DNA of 64,000 bases from assembly GCF_007741515.1 (NCBI RefSeq), contig NZ_CP036263.1, positions 1,860,001-1,924,000 of the forward strand, in the 5' to 3' direction. A program made the position numbers and the translations under genes. Below, in pieces: positions 17,932 through 26,530 of the stretch. Each line of letters begins with the position of its first letter. Positions within the stretch are counted from its first letter, which is position 1. Below the pieces are notes generated by a model. The model was not told the DNA's origin, ran no database searches, and saw nothing but the letters and a program-made list of their open reading frames with translations. Origin of the DNA: Adhaeretor mobilis. GTDB taxonomy: Bacteria; Planctomycetota; Planctomycetia; Pirellulales; Lacipirellulaceae.

Positions 17932-18661
17932 ATGGGCAATTTTAACCAAGATCGTTTTCGACAACAGGTCAGTTTTCTGCGACGCCAGTTTCTTCAAGAC
18001 GGCGACTTGCCTTTCACGAACGTCCTCTCGGAACAGATTGTTTCGCAAGCACTGACAGCGTCCAAGGTCGTTTGGAACGATAGCATCTACCCACCACTAG
18101 TAACGCTGTGGGTTTTTTTGAGCCAAGTTTTGAGTGCCGATCATTCCTGCCGTGCAGCCGTCGCGCGCTTACTTACTCATCGCCTGTCTCAAGGTCAAAG
18201 CGAATGCTCGCCAGAAACTGGCGCGTACTGCCAAGCGAGAAAACGGTTGCCGGAGGAGTTTTTCTCCGATGTCGCACAAGAGACAGGACAAGCCCTTGAT
18301 AAGAGTGCTCAATCGGACTGGCTTTGGAAAAACCGTCGCGTGTATTTGTTCGATGGCTCTACGGTAACGATGCCCGATACGCCTGAGAATCAGAATGCTT
18401 ACCCCCAACACGGTTAGCTTCAAAGGAGCTCTGCAATTCCTTGAAGAGTTTCAACGGCTGATTGATTACCAAGCGTGTCGAGGGGGTGCGCACCGAATGA
18501 TCCTTTATCAACAGTTGCTGGATTGCGTCGCCAGCCATCGTGTTGCCGATCGACCCGACCGATTCGAGCCACGCCTATTAAAACGAAGGCCCAAGCACTT
18601 TGCGTTTCTAAGAAAACCACGTCACGTGATCAAAAGCGAAATGGTGAAAGGAGTTAGGTAA
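17932..18661 (+). pseudogene. IS4-family transposase remnant with internal deletion
   Basis: The frame from ATG 17932 matches the first 175 or so residues of the full transposase at 22887-24308, including the first catalytic Asp region (LFDGSTVTMPDTP), and stops at 18417 just past YPQ. A second frame, from about 18395 to 18661, matches the last 80 residues (TVSFKGALQFLEEFQ, then CVASHRVADRPDRFEPR). The second Asp and the YREK glutamate region are lost. The joint also shifts frame, so no active enzyme can be made. Confidence 0.88.
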
Positions 18662-18676
18662 AGCTACGTGCCATTC

Positions 18677-18697
18677 GCCGATGAAGCTGACGCAGTT
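18677..18697. repeat. Dispersed intergenic repeat, right half of the copy split by the IS4 relative
   Basis: GCCGATGAAGCTGACGCAGTT continues the repeat interrupted at 17817. Just beyond it lies a GTGCTGGC/GCCAGCAC stem (18749-18756 with 18773-18780), in an otherwise empty stretch before the next gene. Confidence 0.5.
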
Positions 18698-18869
18698 TCA
18701 GCTGTGCTGTAATTTTTTGGTCCGTGTGTAACACTCCCCATAGTAAAGTGCTGGCTGAAATCAACAGTTTTTGCCAGCACGGACCGGAATAGTTACAATG
18801 CGGCCTGTCGGAGAATTGGCGATTTAGCCTGTTTCTCGCATGAAACCTGTTAGACGGTAACAGCTAAAA

Positions 18870-19187
18870 ATGATTCGAATAACTACTTTTGCGATTCTGG
18901 CGGTGGTTGTCGCAACGGGACTATTTCTTCTTGCCCATACTGACGGCAGCGTAAACGTGCTGCTATATGCATGCCTACTTACCGCGTGGATAGGTATTTA
19001 TGATATGTGTGACCGTGGTCGATTCGCAAACTATTTGGGAAAGGTTGACGAGGAAACCAAACAGCTTGCTTGGCCCAATCGTATACAGCTACTTCATGGG
19101 GTTAAGATTCTCGTTTCCCTAATGGCGATATTGATTCTTGCATTCGGTTGCATTGACACACTCATCGCGTACCTCCTGGGTATTTGA
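18870..19187 (+). CDS. Small membrane protein, unknown
   Basis: A 105-residue protein with three to four hydrophobic segments (residues 2-23, 30-46, 80-104) and a short charged loop (DEETKQLAWPNR). The ATG follows a small inverted repeat (TGTTAGACGGTAACA) that ends 9 bases upstream. I recognise no family. It sits as a single gene between repeat copies in the island. Confidence 0.55.
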   Translation: MIRITTFAILAVVVATGLFLLAHTDGSVNVLLYACLLTAWIGIYDMCDRGRFANYLGKVDEETKQLAWPNRIQLLHGVKILVSLMAILILAFGCIDTLIAYLLGI

Positions 19188-19246
19188 GGTCATGTGGACC
19201 GACCGTCGCAAAGGCGTGAAGTTACGATTCGTCAGAGTAAAGATTC

Positions 19247-19266
19247 GACGCGTCGAACGATGAAGC
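19247..19266. repeat. Dispersed intergenic repeat copy at the left edge of the IS110 element
   Basis: GACGCGTCGAACGATGAAGC ends 9 bases before the left inverted repeat of the IS110-family element. What looks like the other half of the same unit, CAACGCGTTTTCGTGCTAC, begins at 20943 just past the right end. The IS seems to have inserted into the repeat. Confidence 0.55.
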
Positions 19267-19589
19267 CGTTCCTGTAAGAGTCTGTCAAGTTAGAAAAGGA
19301 AAAAGCGGTTTCCTCTCAGGTTGCTGCGTACGGGGAGTGGTTTGCGTAGTCGCCTGTTTTGTGACTTCAGTGGTGGTTTCTTGTGAGTAATTGCTTAATT
19401 TGATTTGGCTTGGTCGTCGTTGCCGCTACGGAAAGTTGCGATCGTTCTTTTCAAAGGCGATTGCTCCCAACACATTCCTTCGCGTGTTTACCGCTCACGT
19501 TCACCGTAAGTGGCTCTGCCCGGTTGTGGCAGACGCTGAATTATCTAGTGCGAATTCCTCGCCGCAAGGCCACTCCATTCAACGCAACG

Positions 19590-19690
19590 TGCGGGCCGAC
19601 ATGAGCCATGCTCATGTCACCGCATCCACGGGTTTATTCGAGTTGGCTCTAGCGAGAGGGATCTCGAGTTGCCGTAGGCAACTCGGATCG
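19590..19690 (-). ncRNA. Candidate structured guide (bridge/seek) RNA of the IS110 element
   Basis: Three perfect hairpins are packed in about 100 bases: GACATGAGC/GCTCATGTC (19598-19618, 3-base loop), CGAGA-GGGA-TCTCG (19653-19666) and CGAGTTGCC/GGCAACTCG (19665-19685, 3-base loop). IS110 elements encode a guide RNA in their noncoding end. Placement after the transposase stop fits the IS1111 subgroup. The strand is assumed to be that of the transposase. RNA expression is not shown by the sequence. Confidence 0.5.
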
Positions 19691-19772
19691 AACAACCTTT
19701 GCCGAATCGTGCTCAGGGGTCTCCTGGGTGAAAGTGATTGTTTCTATTCGTTTTCGTCGCCTCAGCGACTAC

Positions 19773-20840
19773 TCAGTCGGTAGCGAATGCTCGACACTCA
19801 GCATACGTTTTCTTCTTGGTCAGCATATGCCAGATGAGCGTGGCTAGCTTGCGCATCACCGCCACGCGGGCGATGCTGCTGCCTCGTCGGCGTTTGATTC
19901 GCTTGTACCACTCCCGCAACTTCTTGTCCTTCTTCAAGGCCTGGTGAGCCACTTGCGCTAGTAACCAGCGGGCCATGCCGCTGCCCGCTTTGGTGATACT
20001 GCCCAAACGTTGGCTCTTCTCACCACTATTGCGACAGCCTGGAGTAAGCCCCCAATAGTTGGCCAGACTTCGGGAGCGAGGGAAACGTTCCACTCGGCCA
20101 ACCCGGCACGCTAAGGCAGTGCCACTGTAGTAGCCAATGCCTGGCATGGAGACGAGCAACGTAGCTGCTTCGCTCAGGCCGCACCGCTGGGCGAGCTTCT
20201 CTTCCAATTCACGCATGCGCTGCTGAGCGTGTTCTAAATCGATGAGTAGGTGATTCATTTCCAACTGATCGATCTCGGGCAAGACCAACTTCTTCAGCCA
20301 GGCAATGGCCGCTTGGGTGGGGAACGTCTTGGTTGGCAGCTCCCATTGCAGATTGTGACGCCTGAGCATGTGTTTGATCATGTTGATGATGCGTGTTCGT
20401 GCTCGACCGGCGTCTTTGCGGAGTGTGGTCAGTCGTCGGTTTTCTTGATCGCTGGTGGAAGAGATATCGACCTGCCGGAGCCCACGGACCGGCTTGCCTG
20501 CCAGCAGGCGATCGCGGTTGACCCAGAGCAGTTCGCTCAGAGCTGCGGCGTCTCGCCGGTCCGTCTTCAGCTTTTTTCGTTCTTCCGGTTGGATCAGAAT
20601 CACCTTGTGGCAGCGATAGTCGCGGAGCATCTTGATCAACCAATCGTTGAAGCCGCACACTTCCCAAGTAGCGACGAACGATTCGTCGCCACCCAGTCGC
20701 TCGCGGGTGAGCCGTTCAAAGAATTCGTTGATCTTCTCCGGCTGCGTCGAAACCTGTCGAGCGAGCACTACGTCGCCCTCGTCGTTACGCAGTGAAATCG
20801 TAAGCCGACGTGCATGTTGGTCGATTCCAAGGTACAACAT
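19773..20840 (-). CDS. IS110-family transposase (DEDD)
   Basis: A 355-residue transposase; the ATG at 20840 has a GGGAGA site upstream and starts right at the fold (MLYLGIDQHARRLTISL). The N-terminal RuvC-like DEDD part shows GIDQH (first Asp), WEVCG (Glu) and TDRRDAAALSELL (Asp pair). The C-terminal Transposase_20 part shows SMPGIGYYSGTALACRVG and YWGLTPGCRNSGEKSQ, with the conserved serine. All key residues are present, so the enzyme looks intact. These enzymes move by a circular intermediate and a guide RNA. Confidence 0.93.
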   Translation of the reverse strand: MLYLGIDQHARRLTISLRNDEGDVVLARQVSTQPEKINEFFERLTRERLGGDESFVATWEVCGFNDWLIKMLRDYRCHKVILIQPEERKKLKTDRRDAAALSELLWVNRDRLLAGKPVRGLRQVDISSTSDQENRRLTTLRKDAGRARTRIINMIKHMLRRHNLQWELPTKTFPTQAAIAWLKKLVLPEIDQLEMNHLLIDLEHAQQRMRELEEKLAQRCGLSEAATLLVSMPGIGYYSGTALACRVGRVERFPRSRSLANYWGLTPGCRNSGEKSQRLGSITKAGSGMARWLLAQVAHQALKKDKKLREWYKRIKRRRGSSIARVAVMRKLATLIWHMLTKKKTYAECRAFATD

Positions 20841-20970
20841 AATCGTGGTTCTCCCGTGGTAGTGGGAAGTGTTGAACAGCATCCCTAAGCGATAGGAGAA
20901 CCGCTTCTTCTTTTCAAGCCTTCAAGACTCTTTCATAGATATCAACGCGTTTTCGTGCTACGATAATTTC

Positions 20971-21447
20971 ATGCATTCTCATCTCTTGTTTTTGTTGCAC
21001 AGTGACCGCTCAGCTCGTATTTGGGCAGCCGCGAATATGGCCCTCTTGGCGACTTTCCAATCGGTCGCGATTGTCGCTTTGGTAGGTTGCAACCCAGATT
21101 ATCAAACCTCTGTTTCGATTGACCACTCACTCAAACGAGGCGTACTTAGAGCAAAGTATGCCGTCCCCAGGGATAGTGAGCTTGGCGACTATAGTGTTCT
21201 TGAAACTTGGTGCGAGATAGACAATGAGTCGGGTGAGGAGCAAATAGTCGTTCGACTGAAAGGTCCCCATCACGGTGAAGAGCCTAGAGTCAAAATAATT
21301 GAACCTGAAGGAATGCTCTATCGGTCAGTTTGGTCTCAACGCGATGGGCCTCCCTATGAAGTGTGGGCTGCTCCAGTCCCTCTTCCTGACGTACTCAAGT
21401 TGCGGAGGGGAAATATGGAAATCGAGTTACTACGTCGCCATGAATAA
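20971..21447 (+). CDS. Possible lipoprotein, unknown
   Basis: A 158-residue frame. A hydrophobic segment ends in VALVGC at residues 35-40, a likely lipobox, so the mature protein would start at the cysteine and be anchored in a membrane. The rest is a charged beta-rich domain with no recognised motif. An in-frame ATG at 21037 would give a shorter signal without basic residues, so the first ATG is kept. It lies between the IS110 element and a copy of the dispersed repeat. Confidence 0.5.
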   Translation: MHSHLLFLLHSDRSARIWAAANMALLATFQSVAIVALVGCNPDYQTSVSIDHSLKRGVLRAKYAVPRDSELGDYSVLETWCEIDNESGEEQIVVRLKGPHHGEEPRVKIIEPEGMLYRSVWSQRDGPPYEVWAAPVPLPDVLKLRRGNMEIELLRRHE

Positions 21448-21490
21448 CGCCTTCTAGGTGGCAGCTAGCCTGCGTTCGGAGTGAATCTTC

Positions 21491-21518
21491 GACGCGTCAG
21501 CCGATGAATCTGACGCGT
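21491..21518. repeat. Dispersed intergenic repeat, fullest copy
   Basis: GACGCGTCAGCCGATGAATC is followed by TGACGCGT, so the unit is bounded by two GACGCGT half-sites. It sits 43 bp past the lipoprotein-like gene. A small hairpin (CCTGTTACACGCACAGG at 21573-21589) lies just before the next start. Confidence 0.6.
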
Positions 21519-21598
21519 TTTCGTGGTAGGCTGTATTGGCAGTCGGGTGACTCAGTTTCTGACTAGAACCAGCCTGTTACACGCACAGGTTCCGGCAC

Positions 21599-22156
21599 AT
21601 GAGATTCCAATTCTCCCTACTCCGTCTATTCTTAGCGGTGGCAATGTTCACCGTTCCGCTCGCACTGCTTCGTTCTAATGAAGCTGTCGCATTGATAGTC
21701 GCAATTCCGTTCGCAAGCTTGGCATTGACCGCAGATAAGGAACAACTTGGCTCTAATTTGTGGAGCGTCCTTAAAGCCTTGTGCTACCTAATTCCGCCCT
21801 CGCTTCTTGCTCTATTTCTATCAGCTGGTTTTCAAAACGCTACACCACCAGGTGGAGTGGCCTGGCCTTACTACGTTTGCATGCTGCCAATACCCATTGC
21901 TACCTACTGGTACGCAGTAAACCTGTCTTTTGCAATTTGCTATGGTTTTACCTGCGGTATCTTTCTCGCTCGGCCTATCTTCATTGATGGCCGAACAGGA
22001 ATGCGAATAGTATACGGGCTGGAGTCCGAAGCAGAACTATTGGCGAAGATTCTTGCATTTGCAGTAGCAATGACGTTGGCATGCATGCTTGGCTATCGCC
22101 TTCGTCTGTGGCGAGAACACCGCTTAAGAGAGCATTGCAACAGACCGGCCTCATAG
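21599..22156 (+). CDS. Multi-pass membrane protein, unknown
   Basis: A 185-residue protein with about five hydrophobic segments. Its start, MRFQFSLLRLFLAVAMFTV, is typical of a large group of uncharacterised planctomycete membrane proteins (often beginning with a phenylalanine-rich RFSLRTLF-like stretch). The C-terminus is basic and faces the cytoplasm by the positive-inside rule. It is a lone gene between copies of the dispersed repeat. No functional motif was seen. Confidence 0.65.
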   Translation: MRFQFSLLRLFLAVAMFTVPLALLRSNEAVALIVAIPFASLALTADKEQLGSNLWSVLKALCYLIPPSLLALFLSAGFQNATPPGGVAWPYYVCMLPIPIATYWYAVNLSFAICYGFTCGIFLARPIFIDGRTGMRIVYGLESEAELLAKILAFAVAMTLACMLGYRLRLWREHRLREHCNRPAS

Positions 22157-22239
22157 TCTAGACGACTCGGATTGAGTGAATGGAGTTGGATATTTTTAGT
22201 AGGGCACATCGACCGACCGAAGAAATGGAGTGAAGCTAC

Positions 22240-22297
22240 GACGCGTCAGCGTGAAACTTTGACGCAGGCTAGGAAGCTAGCGTCAGCCGATGAATTT
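22240..22297. repeat. Two adjacent copies of the dispersed intergenic repeat
   Basis: GACGCGTCAGCGTGAAAC (22240-22257) and AGCGTCAGCCGATGAATTTG (22278-22297) lie side by side. The first shares the GTGAAAC variant seen at 22858-22877, where the complete IS4-family element inserted. They lie between the 185-residue membrane protein gene and the next small gene. Confidence 0.55.
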
Positions 22298-22330
22298 GAG
22301 GGAATTTAGGCATTCAAAGCTTCTTACGTT

Positions 22331-22756
22331 TCAATCTGAATTGTAGCGATTCCTCAGGTCGACCAGTGAACCAATGAACGCCCCTGTAGCAGCAAAGCAA
22401 AGGACCAGTACGAGACCAGCTATAGGAGCCACCATATAGACTCTTGGCCTCGGGTAGTTCAGAAGGACTGCTGGGACTAGGCCTATCACACCCAATGCAA
22501 TTGCGAGTCTCCGGCAAAACAGATAGCTGCGTGCTACCCGTCTGCAAATAAACTCAGCCGAGATACCCATTGCGAATGGGTAGCATACGAACGCAACAAT
22601 TAAGAGAATGCTCCTGGTATCCGGTCCAAGCAGCCTGGGAAGAAAGGCTGTAGCCAAGGCAAGCAGCACGCAAATGCCAGTTACCAACAACAGGAGTCCT
22701 TTAAGACTAACCTGCGGATTGGATGGCTCAATTGAACCGTTATCGTTGTCTGCCAT
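22331..22756 (-). CDS. Small membrane protein, unknown
   Basis: A 141-residue protein with four hydrophobic segments (residues 17-40, 47-63, 78-97, 107-128). The start MADNDNGSIEPSNPQ at 22756 is taken because the longer frame continues into the IS element and is accidental. It is the only island gene of this group on the minus strand, and it too lies between copies of the dispersed repeat. No family was recognised. Confidence 0.6.
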   Translation of the reverse strand: MADNDNGSIEPSNPQVSLKGLLLLVTGICVLLALATAFLPRLLGPDTRSILLIVAFVCYPFAMGISAEFICRRVARSYLFCRRLAIALGVIGLVPAVLLNYPRPRVYMVAPIAGLVLVLCFAATGAFIGSLVDLRNRYNSD

Positions 22757-22857
22757 CCGCTTATTGTACAATAAAATTTGAGCGTTCGATGTCAGTTTCA
22801 GGTTACTCCGAACTCCCTTAAGGCTGTCAATCCAGAGGCTGAAAGGCAGATTGCTAC

Positions 22858-22877
22858 GACGCGTCGGCGTGAAACGC
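22858..22877. repeat. Dispersed repeat copy carrying the left target duplication of the complete IS
   Basis: GACGCGTCGGCGTGAAACGC ends exactly at the IS end. Its last 11 bases, GCGTGAAACGC (22867-22877), are repeated at 24471-24481 on the other side. The IS therefore inserted inside this repeat. Confidence 0.75.
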
Positions 22878-24470
22878 GAATGGCACTTACTTTTCTTTAA
22901 CTCCTTTGAGCATATCGAGTTTGGCCTCGTTCCTTGGTTTGTCGAGGAAGTCGTAGAGCTTGAATCGCCGTTTTCTTTTTCGGGGTTCGAATCGATCGGG
23001 TCGATCAGCAACTCGATGGCTGGCAATGCACTGCAGTAGCTGGTCGTAGAGTTCCTGGCGCAATTCTGCATTGCGTCCAACCATGAATTCAATGACCGGT
23101 TGAAACGCCTCCAGAGTCTGCATGGCTCCTTTGAAGCTGATTGTTCTCGGCTGAATGTCGTGCTCACTTGCCGCTTGAGCCATGACTGTCCGGATGAGAT
23201 TGTAGGCCAGCACATGCGTCCAGATCTCTTTACGAACGAGTTCCGGAGTTTTGCAACGCAAGTCGTGCATTTGCATCGTCGATTTGATAGACCTCAGATC
23301 GAGCTCATTATTCCACCTCTGGCGGTAGATAAAAGCCAGATCTGGTTTGGTGGTTTGCTCGGGGTCAAGTAAAGTTGTGACGACGATAATACTCTTCGTC
23401 CTAAAGCCTCGTGTTAGAACGTGAATGCGCGTCTCTCGCACGGTGATGAAGTCAGGAAGCGACTGATAGGTCGCCCGATCCACCGCTCGAATGGAAGAAG
23501 GCTTTTTCCAGCGAACGATATGATCGTCTTTGCCCAGTCGTTCTCCTTTGCGAAAGTCGGCTTTACGGTTGGCTTTGTTGAGCCGGCTAACGAGATCGAG
23601 ACCACGTTGCTGGAGCATCGCGATGTTGGCCCAATTGGCCATCAGCCGATCACCTAGCAGAATGTCTCCGGGCGACAGGATATCCCAGAGCTTGCGGAGC
23701 AAACTGACTTCGCCCTGTCCCTTGCCGGCGTAACGGCATACCCCCAGACCAACAATTGACCCACAAGAAAGAGAAAGGATTGCTCCAACCCTGGCGATCG
23801 GAGATCCTAAGCCAGCCCTCTGGGTTGGAATCTGCGGATAGGCCTGTTGGTTCGCTGGCGTATCTGCCATGGTGACCGTCGTCCCATCGAACATATAAAC
23901 GCGGCGTCCCTTCCAAAGCCACTTCGGATCCACCTGAGAATCTAATACGCGGCCAACCTGGCAAGCCACCGCTGAGAAGAACCTTTCAGGCAAACGCCTT
24001 CGGGCTCGGCAGTAGCTGCCGGTAAGAGCCGAGCATTCGCTCTGTCCGTGAGCAAGTCGATGAGCGATGAGTCGAGCAACGGCCCCTCGGCACGAATGGT
24101 CTTGGCTGAGCACTTGGCTCAGGAAGACCCAGAGGGTAACCAGCGGCGGGTAGACGCGGTCTTTCCAGGTCACTTCCGCGTCTGTCAGTGCCTGTGAAAT
24201 GTGCTCCATCGACAAAATATTCGTGAAAGGTAAACCGCCTTCTTGCAGAAACTGTCGCTGCAGAAATCGGACTTGTCGACGAATGCATACTGGATTAGAA
24301 AGACACATCGTAAGGCCTCCTTGCTGGTGATGGGTTCTTTGACAAAACCATCTGAGCAAGCGAGGCTTTTTTTGACGACGTCAGTTCAGCAAGGACTAAA
24401 GAAAGCACTGCTGCGATAGCGATGCTTAGGAGTTGGGGTGAAAGGACTTAAAGAAAAGTAAGTGCCATTC
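22878..24470 (-). mobile_element. Complete IS4-family insertion sequence (1593 bp)
   Basis: The ends are 30-base inverted repeats with one mismatch, at 22878-22907 and 24441-24470, starting GAATGGCACTTACTTTTC. Perfect 11-bp direct repeats (GCGTGAAACGC at 22867-22877 and 24471-24481) flank it, which shows recent transposition. One transposase gene fills the element, and its last codons lie inside the left inverted repeat. Confidence 0.93.
22887..24308 (-). CDS. IS4-family transposase (DDE)
   Basis: A 473-residue transposase. The ATG at 24308 is chosen because AAGGAGG lies 9 bases upstream and because it aligns with the start of the deleted relative at 17932. DDE residues are visible: MFDGTTVTMADTP (first Asp), ILLGDRLMANW (second Asp) and the IS4-family signature Y-2-R-3-E-6-K in YRQRWNNELDLRSIK. 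No damage is seen. The ribosome site lies in a hairpin with GCAAGCGAGGCTT (24356-24368), likely limiting translation from outside promoters. Confidence 0.95.
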   Translation of the reverse strand: MCLSNPVCIRRQVRFLQRQFLQEGGLPFTNILSMEHISQALTDAEVTWKDRVYPPLVTLWVFLSQVLSQDHSCRGAVARLIAHRLAHGQSECSALTGSYCRARRRLPERFFSAVACQVGRVLDSQVDPKWLWKGRRVYMFDGTTVTMADTPANQQAYPQIPTQRAGLGSPIARVGAILSLSCGSIVGLGVCRYAGKGQGEVSLLRKLWDILSPGDILLGDRLMANWANIAMLQQRGLDLVSRLNKANRKADFRKGERLGKDDHIVRWKKPSSIRAVDRATYQSLPDFITVRETRIHVLTRGFRTKSIIVVTTLLDPEQTTKPDLAFIYRQRWNNELDLRSIKSTMQMHDLRCKTPELVRKEIWTHVLAYNLIRTVMAQAASEHDIQPRTISFKGAMQTLEAFQPVIEFMVGRNAELRQELYDQLLQCIASHRVADRPDRFEPRKRKRRFKLYDFLDKPRNEAKLDMLKGVKEK

Positions 24471-24506
24471 GCGTGAAACGCCGAGGGGAGTTAAGATGCG
24501 CCGGTC
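24471..24506 (+). repeat. 36-bp direct repeat, copy 1 (with 26531-26566)
   Basis: GCGTGAAACGCCGAGGGGAG continues with TTAAGATGCGCCGGTC. The second copy at 26531-26566 differs at two positions. The pair brackets the CBM6 protein gene, which looks like an inserted gene cassette. A shorter related piece (GCGAGAAACGCCGAGGCAG) is at 26952-26970. Confidence 0.75.
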
Positions 24507-24833
24507 TCTTGCTCTCCGCAGTTTAGCGGCCCGCGGTTTCGCCGTCGGGTGATGCAACCGACGGCAGGTCGGTGTTCGTCAGCCGGCTTTCCGATAGCGG
24601 GCTGACGGGGGATCGCTTGCCACTGTCCGGCTTGTCCAGTAGAGGACAACAAGTAACCGATTCACCCTGGGTGGACATGCCTTCGCCGCCATCGCCCGCC
24701 TGTTACAGAAACCCCCCGTTTTAAATGGCCCCCCTTTCAACGGGCTGCTAGAATAGGACAGCAAGACCACGCACAGCCCAAAGTGTATGCGTGCGGCCTT
24801 CTCAGACGTCCTTTAGTTTCAGGTAGTCCCTTG
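24507..24833. other. Structured noncoding stretch upstream of the CBM6 protein gene
   Basis: Three perfect hairpins occur within 110 bases: GCCGTCGG/CCGACGGC (24541-24565), GTCAGCC/GGCTGAC (24578-24606) and TTGTCC/GGACAA (24632-24649). No riboswitch family was recognised. The rest of the stretch shows nothing gene-like. It could be a structured leader or part of a recombination site. Confidence 0.45.
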
Positions 24834-26444
24834 ATGTTTGCAGCACCGGTTAGCTATCGAGTTGTGCTATCGCAGCTCATTACGATTGTCGCAACGCTGC
24901 TCTTTTGTGGTGCTGTCCAAGCCCAAAGTGTCTATTGCTCGGGTTCCATTCAAAGTTGCATGGATGCAATGTCAGCGGCTGGCGGTGGCAGCGTGATCCT
25001 TGAGGACAAGACCTACTTCCTCACCCAATCGATCATTCCCAAGAGTAACGTCAACTTGATCGGACAGGGCACGGATACGGTGATCACTTGGGCCCCGTCG
25101 GTAGCAGATTCAATCAATGAGCCAATGATTGTCGACGACGGGAACACCGCCTTGGTGAATATTGGTTTTTCCGATTTTCGGATGTTAGGCACCGTTGACA
25201 CAAGCGACCCGAATGACCGCGACCGCAGCGACCACATGGCAATCTTCTTCAATGGCCCCGGGGACCCCGCGGTTGCCAGTTCCCTACGACACCATAATAT
25301 CACAGTCGCTAACCTTGAAGTCAGCCAGTTCGGTGGCACGGGCATTCACATCAAGGGATCGAACAACCTCACGACGTTCGATCTGAATATGTACGATAAC
25401 GGTTGGTTTCCGACAGACTTATTTCACAATCTCTACCTTCTGCGTGTCCGCAATGTGACAATGATCCAAACAGATTCAGATGCAGGCTTTCGCGAGAGTC
25501 CTTCTGGACACGGGCTGCGTATGAGCTCTTTGGAAAACGTCTACTTCGAAGGATTGATCGTTGAAGGTAACGCTGACCATGGCATCCATATGAACAACGT
25601 TACCAACATGACGGGTTACGACATCACCTCTGAGGACAACTGCCAGGATCTACTGGGATCGTGTGGCAATGTCAGGTGCTACGGGGACCAGTGCGATTTC
25701 GATTTCAATTTGTCTCAGCCCCAAGACCCGTACTACTTCGCTGAAGTGCAAGCGCCTTTCATGGCCCATCAGATCCCAGGGGTGATCGAAGCGGAGGCGT
25801 TCGACGTTGGTGGCGACAATTTTGCCTACAGTGATACAAGTAGCGGGAACAGTTTTGGCGACGGCGCTGGGAACCGCAATACCGACGTCGATCTCGTCGA
25901 GCTCAACGCAGGCAACTACAAAGTTGGCTTTATAGACGATGGTGAGTGGCTCGAGTATACGACGGATCTTGACGCGGGAAACTATCGCGTTGATTTCCTT
26001 GCTTCATCCAACCAAGCGGCAGGCGGTGAAGTCGAGCTCGTGATTGACGGGATCAGCTACGGTACGACCGACATCTCCTCGACGGGAAGTTGGAACAACT
26101 TCCAAACGTTTTCCCTAAATGATGTAACGATTGCGAATGACAGCACATCGGTGATTCGTCTCAATATGGGCGGAGACGGTTTTGATCTGGATAGCTTCAC
26201 CTTTGTGGAAACGTTAGCGGGTGACTATGACCTAGACTTCGACATTGATGGAGCTGACTTCCTCATCTGGCAGAAAGAGCTTGCAACGGAGGAGGGTCTC
26301 ACTGCATGGCAAGGTGGTTACGGCACCGGAGCACCACTAAGCGCGATTCAAGTGCCTGAGCCCATGAGTGGACTACTGCTTCTGGTAGTGGCAGCTTGGT
26401 GCCAATCGGCTCGTATTCCACGAACGGCTACTTGCAGTCGGTGA
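24834..26444 (+). CDS. Exported beta-helix protein with CBM6, dockerin-like repeat and PEP-CTERM-like tail
   Basis: A 536-residue protein starting at ATG 24834 with a signal peptide ending in VQA. Residues 30-300 look like a right-handed parallel beta-helix of the pectate lyase type (GGSVILEDKTYFL, VNLIGQGTDTVITW, ADHGIHMNNVTNMTGYDI). Residues 320-460 are a CBM6 (PGVIEAEAFDVGG, DGEWLEYTTDLDAGNYRVDF, DGFDLDSFTF). A dockerin-like piece (DLDFDIDGADFLIW) follows, and the end VPEPMSGLLLLVVAAW is a weak PEP-CTERM signal without the usual arginine cluster. It probably acts on or binds a polysaccharide outside the cell. The gene lies between two 36-bp direct repeats, so it may have arrived as a unit. 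Confidence 0.75.
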   Translation: MFAAPVSYRVVLSQLITIVATLLFCGAVQAQSVYCSGSIQSCMDAMSAAGGGSVILEDKTYFLTQSIIPKSNVNLIGQGTDTVITWAPSVADSINEPMIVDDGNTALVNIGFSDFRMLGTVDTSDPNDRDRSDHMAIFFNGPGDPAVASSLRHHNITVANLEVSQFGGTGIHIKGSNNLTTFDLNMYDNGWFPTDLFHNLYLLRVRNVTMIQTDSDAGFRESPSGHGLRMSSLENVYFEGLIVEGNADHGIHMNNVTNMTGYDITSEDNCQDLLGSCGNVRCYGDQCDFDFNLSQPQDPYYFAEVQAPFMAHQIPGVIEAEAFDVGGDNFAYSDTSSGNSFGDGAGNRNTDVDLVELNAGNYKVGFIDDGEWLEYTTDLDAGNYRVDFLASSNQAAGGEVELVIDGISYGTTDISSTGSWNNFQTFSLNDVTIANDSTSVIRLNMGGDGFDLDSFTFVETLAGDYDLDFDIDGADFLIWQKELATEEGLTAWQGGYGTGAPLSAIQVPEPMSGLLLLVVAAWCQSARIPRTATCSR

Positions 26445-26530
26445 CAACGGCCGACGGCTCGAACCGCACGTCGCAAAGTACATCGCTACCCACACCAGCC
26501 GCTAAAACGGAGCAACGCTAAGTCGCACGA

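Larger units (their letters stand above)
17818..18676 (+). mobile_element. Internally deleted IS4-family element (859 bp)
   Basis: Both ends begin GAATGGCACGTAG and are inverted to each other (left 17818-17847, right ending 18676), with weaker pairing further in. The ends resemble those of the full IS at 22878-24470 (GAATGGCACTTA), so the two are related but distinct elements. Inside, the transposase gene has lost about 730 bp compared with the full copy. It cannot move by itself but could be moved in trans. Confidence 0.8.
19276..20932 (-). mobile_element. IS110-family insertion sequence, IS1111-like layout
   Basis: Imperfect inverted repeats of about 42 bases bound the element (19276-19317 and 20891-20932), sharing AAGAGTCT, AAAAG and AAGCGGTT blocks. 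It carries one transposase gene on the minus strand and a long noncoding part (19318-19772) between the transposase stop and the left end. A long noncoding part after the gene is the IS1111-subgroup layout. No target duplication is seen, as expected for IS110 elements. Confidence 0.75.

Noticed and set aside
22331..23215. A 294-residue frame on the minus strand
   Set aside because: It starts inside the IS4 element and joins by chance to the small membrane protein; the real start is the ATG at 22756.
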